DNA of 5,542 bases from an uncultured Acidimicrobiia bacterium (GTDB lineage: Bacteria > Actinomycetota > Acidimicrobiia > IMCC26256 > CALEDW01). The translations under genes and the position numbers were made by a program. Of the stretch, positions 1-5,480 are shown piece by piece. The notes under the pieces were generated by a model that ran no database searches, was not told the origin of the DNA, and was given only the letters and a program-made list of their open reading frames with translations. Each line of letters opens with the position of its first letter. Position 1 is the first letter of the stretch. The stretch is taken from assembly GCA_937949585.1 (NCBI GenBank), contig CALEDW010000178.1, positions 1-5,542 of the forward strand, in the 5' to 3' direction.

Positions 1-403
1 GCAGCGGCACGATGCGCCGCACCGGCCGGTCGAGCAGGGTGCACAGGCGCACCCGCCGGGGCTTGCGCCGGCGCAGCTCACCGAGCAGGTAGGTGGCGGT
101 GAGGCCGGTGTCGACCATGTCCTCCACCATCACCACGTCACGCCCGGCCAGGTCGAGGGTCGTGTCCTGGAGGATCCGCACCCGCCCCGAGTCGGGGGCG
201 AAACGAGAGATGGCGATGAAGTCGACCAGCACCTCGATGCCCTGCAGGGCCCGGGCCAGGTCGGCGCAGAAGAGCAGCGCCCCTTTCAGCACCCCGACCA
301 GCACCACCCCATCCGGATGATCGGCCCGGATCTCGCCGGCGAGGCGGCGGACCTCCGTCGCCAGCTCCTCCGGCCCGAGGAGCAACTCGGGGCGGCCGTT
401 CAC
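1..403 (-). CDS. hpt: Hypoxanthine-type phosphoribosyltransferase, C-terminus cut by window edge
   Basis: This type I phosphoribosyltransferase probably joins a 6-oxopurine base (hypoxanthine or guanine) to PRPP in purine salvage in the cytosol. I translated 134 codons from a GTG at 403; the gene runs off the left edge, and family members of about 180 residues suggest 40-50 residues are missing. Visible signatures are LVGVLKGALLF (about 35-45, with the Lys-Gly of loop I at 40-41), DFIAIS (61-66) and the PRPP-binding loop VMVEDMVDTGLT (91-102). The start is supported by a 4-bp GTGA overlap with the stop of the MerR gene, which suggests translational coupling. The flexible loop after DFIAIS is about three residues shorter than in E. 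coli Hpt, and its Ser-Tyr pair reads Arg-Phe. The family is clear, but the base preference is not. Confidence 0.88.
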   Translation of the reverse strand, partial: MNGRPELLLGPEELATEVRRLAGEIRADHPDGVVLVGVLKGALLFCADLARALQGIEVLVDFIAISRFAPDSGRVRILQDTTLDLAGRDVVMVEDMVDTGLTATYLLGELRRRKPRRVRLCTLLDRPVRRIVPL

Positions 404-1314
404 TCCCGCAGGGCCCGGGTCACCGCCCGGCGCAGGTGCACGGACCGCAGCCGGCGGCCGAGGCGAGCGAGCTCGCCGATGGCCTCGCGCGCCGCGGCCC
501 GGGCCTCCGGGTTGCGCTGGCGCAGCAGGCCGAGCACCGCCTGGGTGAACAGCGTCGCCTCCCGCTCCGCGAACCGCCGGTACATCTTCAGGTGGCGGGC
601 CTCGATACCGTGCGCAGCGAACCCGGCGGCGAGGTGCGCGACCGCGAGGGCGTCCTCGTCGAAGCGGGTCGCGCCGCGGGGACCGGGTTGGGCGCTGATC
701 AGCCCATGGGCCACCAGCTCGTCGATCATCTCGGTGCCGATCTTCGCGGCCGCCGCGAGCTCGCTGCGGCTCAGGGAGGCGCCGCTGAGCTCGGGGGCAA
801 GGTCGTCGAGGTCGTCGGGATCCTCGGCAAAGCCGGGACCGAGGTCGAGCGCCTCGACCGGCCCGCCGCGCCTCGGGGCGCGGCCCCGGGCCCGGCGACC
901 CGCCCCGGCCCTGCGGGCGGGCCCGTCGCCGGGCAGGGGGTCGCCGGGCGCGGCGTCGACCGGTGGCCCGGAGGCCCCGCCGGGCGCGCCCCCCGGCTCC
1001 CGGTTGCGGCGCCCGCCGGCAGACGGCCCGCCGTCGGGGGGTGCCTCGCCCAGGTCGCGGGCCAGCGCGGCGTCGTCGAGGGTGGCGAGGCGCTCCCGGA
1101 TCACCCGGAGGGGCAGGAAGTGCTCCTTCTGCTGCTGGAGGATCCAGCGCAGGCGCCGAACGTCGGCCGGCGAGAATTTGCGGTACCCCGACGGGGTGCG
1201 CTCCGGGTCGATGAGCCCCTGGCTCTCCAGGAAGCGGATCTTGGAGACCGTGACGTCGGGGTACCGGTCCTGCAGCTGGGCCAGGACCTCCCCGATCGAC
1301 AGGTGCCCGCTCAC
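400..1314 (-). CDS. ftsR: MerR-family transcriptional regulator, FtsR/Rv1828 type
   Basis: This is a 304-residue DNA-binding regulator. Residues 5-75 form a MerR winged helix-turn-helix, with SIGEVLAQL, the recognition segment VSKIRFLESQGLI, and the wing PERTPSGYRKFSPADVRRL. Residues about 178-302 form the second, all-helical domain of the Rv1828/FtsR family (SLSRSELAAAAKI, then FDEDALAVAHLAAGFAAHGIE). Between them lies a roughly 90-residue linker (about 88-175) rich in Pro, Gly, Ala and Arg that turns acidic near its end. I see no cysteine pattern for metal sensing. In Corynebacterium glutamicum, FtsR controls ftsZ; assigning that role here is inference from domain layout and from its place directly after a GarA-like FHA gene. 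The GTG start overlaps the FHA stop by 4 bp (GTGA), and the gene ends in a second GTGA overlap with the phosphoribosyltransferase. It therefore probably depends on the FHA promoter. Confidence 0.9.
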   Translation of the reverse strand: MSGHLSIGEVLAQLQDRYPDVTVSKIRFLESQGLIDPERTPSGYRKFSPADVRRLRWILQQQKEHFLPLRVIRERLATLDDAALARDLGEAPPDGGPSAGGRRNREPGGAPGGASGPPVDAAPGDPLPGDGPARRAGAGRRARGRAPRRGGPVEALDLGPGFAEDPDDLDDLAPELSGASLSRSELAAAAKIGTEMIDELVAHGLISAQPGPRGATRFDEDALAVAHLAAGFAAHGIEARHLKMYRRFAEREATLFTQAVLGLLRQRNPEARAAAREAIGELARLGRRLRSVHLRRAVTRALRE

Positions 1315-1772
1315 GGCCCTGACCTGCCCACCTCGTGGTACCGAAGCACGAACCGCCCGATCTGCAGCTCGTCGCCGTCGCAGAGCGTGGCCTCCTCCAC
1401 CCGCCGGCGGTTGAGGTAGGTGCCGTTCAGCGACCCGACGTCGCGGATGCGCACCCCGCCGGCGTCGGCCTCGACCACCGCGTGCCGGCGCGAGACGGTG
1501 ATGTCGTCGAGGAAGACGTCGGAGTCGGGGTGGCGTCCGAGCGACGTGGACGGTCCGTGCAACCGGAAGGTGCTGCCGGCGTTCGGGCCCCGGATCACCA
1601 CCAGCACCGCCCCTCCCGGCCCGGGCGCCGGTCCGGCCTCAACCGCGGCGAGGGTGGCGGTGGTGTCCTCGCCGGGTCCCCCGCCGGTCGGGATCGCCGC
1701 CAGGGCCGTCCCGCAGGCCGAGCAGAAGCGGGCGTCGGCCTCGTTGCGGTGACCGCAGCGGGCGCAGATCAT
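1311..1772 (-). CDS. garA: Zinc-ribbon FHA-domain protein (GarA/OdhI-like)
   Basis: This 153-residue signalling adaptor is predicted to be cytosolic. An N-terminal zinc ribbon has Cys at 3, 6, 17 and 20 (CARC and CSAC pairs). A linker follows with EDTTAT at 35-40, then an FHA domain at about 56-145 with the phosphothreonine-binding residues Gly79-Arg80, SRRH (95-98) and LNGTYLN (115-121). In GarA and OdhI, Ser/Thr kinases phosphorylate a threonine in an ETT(S) motif ahead of the FHA domain. The phosphothreonine then binds the FHA domain in cis and switches off control of 2-oxoglutarate dehydrogenase and glutamate metabolism; Thr37/Thr38 sit in the corresponding place. I chose the ATG at 1772 because zinc ribbons of this kind normally begin almost at the first residue. 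A GTG at 1802 would add ten residues without a good ribosome-binding site. No Shine-Dalgarno precedes the ATG, which fits a leaderless transcript. The function is inferred from domains and neighbours. Confidence 0.9.
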   Translation of the reverse strand: MICARCGHRNEADARFCSACGTALAAIPTGGGPGEDTTATLAAVEAGPAPGPGGAVLVVIRGPNAGSTFRLHGPSTSLGRHPDSDVFLDDITVSRRHAVVEADAGGVRIRDVGSLNGTYLNRRRVEEATLCDGDELQIGRFVLRYHEVGRSGP

Positions 1773-1779
1773 CGCCGGC

Positions 1780-1785
1780 AGGGTA
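1780..1785 (-). promoter_or_regulatory. Candidate -10 element of a leaderless promoter for the FHA gene
   Basis: On the minus strand the hexamer reads TACCCT, matching TAnnnT, and ends 7 nt before the FHA ATG. Transcription would then start at or next to the A of the start codon, the layout of leaderless actinobacterial genes. This would explain the missing Shine-Dalgarno. No TTGACA-like -35 is visible; that zone is occupied by a tandem 9-bp repeat. The call rests on a short, degenerate motif and is tentative. Confidence 0.45.
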
Positions 1786-1789
1786 CCAA

Positions 1790-1807
1790 CCACACCTGCC
1801 ACACCTG
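1790..1807 (-). repeat. Tandem 9-bp direct repeat in the FHA promoter region
   Basis: Two perfect, adjacent copies of CAGGTGTGG (minus strand; CCACACCTG on plus) occupy 1790-1798 and 1799-1807. They lie immediately upstream of the candidate -10, at about -18 to -35 from the proposed transcription start. Direct repeats at that spacing can serve as an operator or activator site. The binding protein is unknown, and chance repetition in GC-rich DNA remains possible. Confidence 0.55.
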
Positions 1808-1809
1808 CG

Positions 1810-1839
1810 CCGGCGGGCCGAGGGCAGCGGGCCCGCCGG
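1810..1839 (-). terminator. Perfect GC hairpin after gcvH, probable terminator without U-tract
   Basis: CCGGCGGGCC at 1810-1819 and GGCCCGCCGG at 1830-1839 are exact reverse complements, giving a 10-bp all-GC stem with a 10-nt loop. The stem begins about 8 nt downstream of the gcvH stop codon. No run of T follows on the minus strand, so this is not a classical intrinsic terminator. U-less hairpins are often proposed as terminators or transcript-end stabilisers in high-GC actinobacteria. Its place between gcvH and a candidate promoter supports a unit boundary. Confidence 0.6.
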
Positions 1840-1847
1840 GCAGGAGG

Positions 1848-2267
1848 TCACCCCGCCCGCAGGAGCTCCGCGTACCCGGCCGCGTCGAGCAGGCCGTCGA
1901 GCTCGGACGGATCCGCCAGCTCGAGCTCCAGCAGCCACCCCTCACCGTAGGGGTCCTGGTTCACCAGCTCGGGCCGGTCCGCCAGCACCTCGTTCACGGC
2001 CCGCACCGTGCCCGACACCGGCACGTAGACCTCCGACACGGATTTCGTCGATTCGACCTCGGCCGCGGCGGCGCCGGCCCGCACCTCGTCGCCCACGGCG
2101 GGCAGTTCGACGTAGACCACCTCGCCGAGCTGGTCCTGGGCGTAGTCGGTGATCCCGACGCGGGCGGTCGTGCCGCCCTCCACCCGCACCCACTCGTGGT
2201 CCCGGGAGTAGCGCAGGTCCTCGGGGATCGCGCCGGTGGAGGGGATCGGGTCGGGCGTGTCGGGCAT
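1848..2267 (-). CDS. gcvH: Glycine cleavage system H protein
   Basis: This 139-residue lipoyl carrier shuttles the aminomethyl intermediate between the P, T and L proteins of the glycine cleavage complex in the cytosol. Residues about 16-28 give the typical opening IPEDLRYSRDHEW. GITDYAQDQLGEVVYVELP follows at 38-56, and the lipoylation site VESTKSVSEVY at 71-81 puts the modified lysine at position 75. The C-terminal VNQDPYGEGWLLEL is also characteristic. Before IPEDLRY there is a short Pro-rich extension (about 13 residues), slightly longer than usual. The ATG at 2267 is well supported by AGGAG six bases upstream. The gene lies 40 bp after the nucleotidyltransferase fusion and is probably cotranscribed with it. 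It is followed by a strong hairpin. gcvP and gcvT are not in the window. gcvH directly ahead of a GarA-like gene is a conserved actinobacterial arrangement. Confidence 0.97.
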   Translation of the reverse strand: MPDTPDPIPSTGAIPEDLRYSRDHEWVRVEGGTTARVGITDYAQDQLGEVVYVELPAVGDEVRAGAAAAEVESTKSVSEVYVPVSGTVRAVNEVLADRPELVNQDPYGEGWLLELELADPSELDGLLDAAGYAELLRAG

Positions 2268-2273
2268 GGCGTA

Positions 2274-2278
2274 CTCCT
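2274..2278 (-). promoter_or_regulatory. Ribosome-binding site of gcvH
   Basis: AGGAG on the minus strand lies six bases before the gcvH ATG. It is the clearest Shine-Dalgarno in the window and fixes the start, including the short Pro-rich N-terminal extension. The rest of the 40-bp gap (2268-2307) shows no convincing promoter or hairpin. Confidence 0.8.
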
Positions 2279-2307
2279 GGGTCCGGGCGGGCGGATCGGG
2301 CAGGCGG

Positions 2308-4800
2308 TCAGAGCACGGACTGGCGGATACGGCGGGCGTACTCGGCGGCGAGCCGCTCGGCCTCGGGACCGCTCGGCCCCTCGGCCCACACGTGAACGGT
2401 GGGGTGCTCCGGATCGGGCAGGACCAGCGCCCAGCCGCCGTCGTGGAGGATCTTCACCCCGTCCACGAGCACCAGCTCGCGGCCCTTGGACCGCTCCACC
2501 GTCTCGCGCATCACCGCGCCCTTGCGCTCCCAGGGCACCGGGACCTCCTCGTGGGCCAGGTGGGTGACCGGGGTGGCGTCGACCGTCGCCGCCAGCGACC
2601 GGCCGGTGCGGGCGAGCAGGTCGCAGGTCCGCACCAGGGTGGCCACCGCGTCGTAGGCGGGCAGGAAGTCCGGCCAGATGAACCCGCCCTCCTGCGAGGC
2701 CGCAAAGGTCACGTCGCCCCGGGACGCAACCTCCATGAGGTGCGCGGCGGACAGCTTCGTCCAGGTGATGGTGGCGCCGCGGGCCGCGGCGAGCTCCTCG
2801 GCGGCCCGGCTCACCGACACCGGCAGCGCCACCCGGGCCCCCGGGTGCGCGGCGGTCACCAGGTCGAGCAGTGCCAGCAGCGCCCGGTCGGGATCGAGCG
2901 GCCGGCCCTGCTCGTCGAGCAGGGTGCCGCGCTCGCCGTCCGGGTCGATGATCATCCCCAGGTCCGACGCCGAGGCGCGCACCAGCTCGCCGAGCCGGGC
3001 CGTGCGGGCGTCGCGGTCCTCCCGGGCGGTGATGGCCGGGCGGGTCGCCGCGAACGGGTTCACGGCCAGCACCTCGGCGCCGATCTTCGCCAGCACCGCC
3101 GGCATGACCAGCGACGCCGCCCCGAAGGAGTAGTCGAGCACCACCTTGAACGCCCGGTCCCGCAGCCGGGCCCGGTCCACGCTCTTCTCGAGCGCCGCGG
3201 TGTAGAACTCGAGCGAGCGGGGCGGGAAGGTGATGTCGCCGATGTCGCCCGCGAACGCCCGCCGGTAGTCCTCCCGGGCCAACAGCCGCTCGATCTTGCG
3301 CTGCATGGCCTCGTCGATGTCCCGCCCCGCCGAGTCGATGAACCGGATCTCGACGCTGTTCGGGTCGTCGGGGTGCAGCCGCACGGTGATGCCGCCGGCC
3401 GCCACCGAGGTGCGCACCTGGAACCGCGTCAGGGGCACCGTGGCCAGCTCCACGTCCTCGACGTTCACCCCGGCCATGTTCAGCCCGGCGATGATCGAGC
3501 GCTTCAGGGCCCGGGCCGCACGGCTGGTGTCCCGGCTGGTCACGACCACCGCGCCCTTCTTGAGCGCGGTGCCGTGGGCCATGGCCAGCCGGGTGGCGAC
3601 CTCGGGCGTGATGTCCACGTTGGCCAGGCCCCGCACCCCCCGCCGGCCGAACAGGGTGCGGGCCCCACGACTCTCCCACACGATCGAGGTGTTCACCACC
3701 GCGCCGGCCTCGACGGTCTTGAAGGGGTACACCTTGACGCCGGCGTTGAGCACCGCGTGCTCCCCGATGAAGCACTCGTCGCCGAGCACCGTGCCCTCCT
3801 CCAGGGTGGCGTGGGCCCGCAGGTCGGAGGACCGCCCGACCACCGCGCCCCGCAGGCGCGCCGCCGGACCCACGTAGGCGTGGTCGTGCACCACCGACCG
3901 CTGGATGACCGCGTCGTGCTTCACCACGACGTCGTTGCCGAGCACCGTGTACTCCCGGATGCCCGCCCCGGCCTCCACCCGGCAGTTCGGGCCGACGATG
4001 GCCGGGCCCTCCAGCCGAGCGTCCGGGTCGACGTCCGCGCCCTCGCCGAGCCAGACCCCCTCGGCGATCTCGAACCCTTCGATCTCCACCCCGACCTTGC
4101 GGTCGAGGATGTCGGCGTGGGCCCGCAGGTACGCCTCGAGCGTGCCGACGTCCTCCCAGTAGCCCTCGGCCACGTGCCCGTAGAGCGGCCGGCCCCGGGC
4201 CAAGGCGGCGGGGAACACGTCGCCGGAGAAGTCGACGACCTGTCCGGGCGGGATGTACTCGAACACGTCGGGCTCCAGCACGTAGATGCCGGTGTTGATC
4301 GTGTCGGAGAACACCTGCCCCCAGGTCGGCTTCTCGAGGAACCGTTCGATGGAGCCGTCCTCGCGGGTGATCACGATCCCGAACTCGAGGGGGTCCTCCA
4401 CCCGCTTCAGCGCGATCGAGGCGAGCGCCCCGACCGACTGGTGGGCCTTGGTGAACGCCGTGAGGTCGATGTCGGTGAGCACGTCGCCGGAGATCACCAG
4501 GAACGTGTCGTCGAGTTCGTCGGCGGCGTTCCGGACCGACCCGGCGGTACCGAGGGGGGTGTCCTCGGTCGCATAGCGGATCCGCACCCCGAAGTCGGAG
4601 CCGTCCCCGAAGTAGGTGCGGATCTGGTTGGCGAGGAACGCAACGGTCACCACGATGTCGTCGAAGCCGTGCGCGGCGAGGAGGCGCACGATGTGTTCCA
4701 TCATCGGCCGGTTCGCCATCGGCAGCATCGGCTTCGGCTGGTTGGAGGTGAGCGGCCGCAGTCGGGTGCCTTCCCCTCCGGCGAGGATCACCGCCTTCAC
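2308..4800 (-). CDS. Sugar-1-phosphate nucleotidyltransferase with hexapeptide domain and phosphomannomutase-like C-terminus
   Basis: This 830-residue fusion is of the type usually annotated mannose-1-phosphate guanylyltransferase, which would make GDP-mannose for glycans, glycolipids or protein mannosylation. Residues 1 to about 235 are a nucleotidyltransferase: GGEGTRLRPLT (8-18), PKPM (22-25), GDVLTD (105-110, Asp106 a likely metal ligand), FLEKP (154-158) and NTGIY (169-173). Residues about 245-375 are left-handed beta-helix hexapeptide repeats, with many V/I-x-x-G/D-A steps. Residues about 380-830 follow the phosphoglucomutase/phosphomannomutase fold, but the active-serine, metal and phosphate-binding loops are all degenerate, so mutase activity is doubtful. 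The GTG at 4800 starts exactly at the conserved KAVILAGGEGTR opening and overlaps the upstream stop by 4 bp (GTGA), so I reject a longer in-frame extension to 5382. Glucose-1-phosphate or another sugar remains possible, as does a regulatory role. Confidence 0.88.
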   Translation of the reverse strand: MKAVILAGGEGTRLRPLTSNQPKPMLPMANRPMMEHIVRLLAAHGFDDIVVTVAFLANQIRTYFGDGSDFGVRIRYATEDTPLGTAGSVRNAADELDDTFLVISGDVLTDIDLTAFTKAHQSVGALASIALKRVEDPLEFGIVITREDGSIERFLEKPTWGQVFSDTINTGIYVLEPDVFEYIPPGQVVDFSGDVFPAALARGRPLYGHVAEGYWEDVGTLEAYLRAHADILDRKVGVEIEGFEIAEGVWLGEGADVDPDARLEGPAIVGPNCRVEAGAGIREYTVLGNDVVVKHDAVIQRSVVHDHAYVGPAARLRGAVVGRSSDLRAHATLEEGTVLGDECFIGEHAVLNAGVKVYPFKTVEAGAVVNTSIVWESRGARTLFGRRGVRGLANVDITPEVATRLAMAHGTALKKGAVVVTSRDTSRAARALKRSIIAGLNMAGVNVEDVELATVPLTRFQVRTSVAAGGITVRLHPDDPNSVEIRFIDSAGRDIDEAMQRKIERLLAREDYRRAFAGDIGDITFPPRSLEFYTAALEKSVDRARLRDRAFKVVLDYSFGAASLVMPAVLAKIGAEVLAVNPFAATRPAITAREDRDARTARLGELVRASASDLGMIIDPDGERGTLLDEQGRPLDPDRALLALLDLVTAAHPGARVALPVSVSRAAEELAAARGATITWTKLSAAHLMEVASRGDVTFAASQEGGFIWPDFLPAYDAVATLVRTCDLLARTGRSLAATVDATPVTHLAHEEVPVPWERKGAVMRETVERSKGRELVLVDGVKILHDGGWALVLPDPEHPTVHVWAEGPSGPEAERLAAEYARRIRQSVL

Positions 4801-5417
4801 CGGGCACCCACCCCCCGGTTCGCGGGATCCCGCCCCGCGCCGAGCGCGTCGCGGGCCAGCGGTACGTAGCGCGCCGCGGCGTAGTAGCTGAGGGCCAGCC
4901 CGCCGAGCGTGAACGCCCAGGTGGCCACGGCCAGCGGCGCCCGCCACCAATCGCCCGTCGAGCCGAGGTCGAGGAGGAGGAACCCGGGCAGCGCGAACAT
5001 GAGGGCCAGGGTCCCGGCCTTGCCGACCCACTGCACGTCGATGCGGCGGGCCCGGGCGAAGGCCAACCCGAGGGTGGCGAGGCTGATGATCACCTCCCGC
5101 ACCACCACCGCGGCGGCGACCCACACCGGCACCCGCCCGTCGAGCAGGAGGATCCCCGCCCCGGCGATGAGCAGCACCCGGTCGGCGACCGGGTCGAGGA
5201 CCTTGCCCACCTCGCTGCCCTGGTCGAAGTGCCGGGCGATCCAACCGTCCACCCAGTCCGAGGCCCCGAGTACCCCCAGCAGCGCTGCCGCCGCCACCGG
5301 TCGGTCCGCCCCCACCAGCAGCCAGGCGAACACCGGCACGCAGGCCAGGCGCGCCAGGGAGATCGCGTTCGGGACCGTCCACAACCCCCGATCGTGGGTG
5401 ACCTCCGGCACGACCAT
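4797..5417 (-). CDS. pgsA: CDP-alcohol phosphatidyltransferase (PgsA-like membrane enzyme)
   Basis: This 206-residue integral membrane enzyme transfers a phosphatidyl group from CDP-diacylglycerol to an alcohol. The family signature D-x2-DG-x2-AR-x8-G-x3-D-x3-D is complete at 54-79: Asp54, Asp57-Gly58, Ala61-Arg62, Gly71, Asp75 and Asp79. Hydrophobic helices fall at about 25-52, 80-93, 96-121, 133-150 and 162-182. The opening WTVPNAISLARL matches the family's conserved N-terminal PNxIT/SxxR segment. The alcohol could be glycerol-3-phosphate (PgsA, leading to phosphatidylglycerol) or another acceptor such as inositol phosphate or cardiolipin-related substrates; sequence alone does not settle this. 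I prefer ATG 5417 because it gives a normal-length N-terminus and has a TAnnnT motif just upstream; GTG 5474 would add 19 Arg/Thr/Gly-rich residues. The stop overlaps the next gene's GTG, suggesting coupled translation. Confidence 0.9.
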   Translation of the reverse strand: MVVPEVTHDRGLWTVPNAISLARLACVPVFAWLLVGADRPVAAAALLGVLGASDWVDGWIARHFDQGSEVGKVLDPVADRVLLIAGAGILLLDGRVPVWVAAAVVVREVIISLATLGLAFARARRIDVQWVGKAGTLALMFALPGFLLLDLGSTGDWWRAPLAVATWAFTLGGLALSYYAAARYVPLARDALGAGRDPANRGVGAR

Positions 5418-5425
5418 CGCACCCA

Positions 5426-5431
5426 AGGTTA
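5426..5431 (-). promoter_or_regulatory. Candidate -10 element upstream of the phosphatidyltransferase gene
   Basis: The minus-strand hexamer TAACCT (TAnnnT) lies 8 nt before ATG 5417, and no Shine-Dalgarno is visible there. This is compatible with a leaderless or near-leaderless transcript. No good -35 is seen. The 63-bp gap to the upstream dehydrogenase stop (5418-5480) shows no convincing terminator, so read-through from that gene is also possible. Confidence 0.35.
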
Positions 5432-5480
5432 CGCGCCCCGGGCGACCGCGGCCGGTGGTGGCGGTGGCGCGCACGGTGGT

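Noticed and set aside
840..1060. Possible frameshift in the MerR gene because of the odd low-complexity middle
   Set aside because: Both flanking domains are in the same frame and intact, so a long linker is the simpler reading.
317..1414. Long plus-strand frames opposite the MerR and phosphoribosyltransferase genes
   Set aside because: They are Arg/Ser/Ala/Pro-rich shadows with no domain, antisense to genes with clear signatures.
1773..1802. Upstream GTG start for the FHA protein
   Set aside because: It adds ten residues before a zinc ribbon that normally starts at the first residues, lacks a good ribosome-binding site, and would run through the candidate -10 element.
1994..4807. A 937-codon minus-strand frame overlapping gcvH and the nucleotidyltransferase gene
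   Set aside because: It is an Arg/Gly/Pro/Ala-rich shifted reading of two genes with clear motifs in another frame. No domain is visible.
2236..4869. An 877-codon open frame on the plus strand opposite the nucleotidyltransferase gene
   Set aside because: It is rich in His, Arg, Gly and Val without any recognisable domain, and it mirrors codons of a well-supported gene. Long antisense frames are expected in DNA this GC-rich.
4801..5382. N-terminal extension of the nucleotidyltransferase frame by 194 residues
   Set aside because: The extension is the out-of-frame reading of the phosphatidyltransferase gene. The conserved protein begins at KAVILAGGEGTR, directly after the GTG at 4800.
5418..5474. 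Upstream GTG start for the phosphatidyltransferase
   Set aside because: The added 19 residues are Arg/Thr/Gly-rich and unlike family N-termini. It is not fully excluded, because this GTG lies only 6 nt after the upstream stop.
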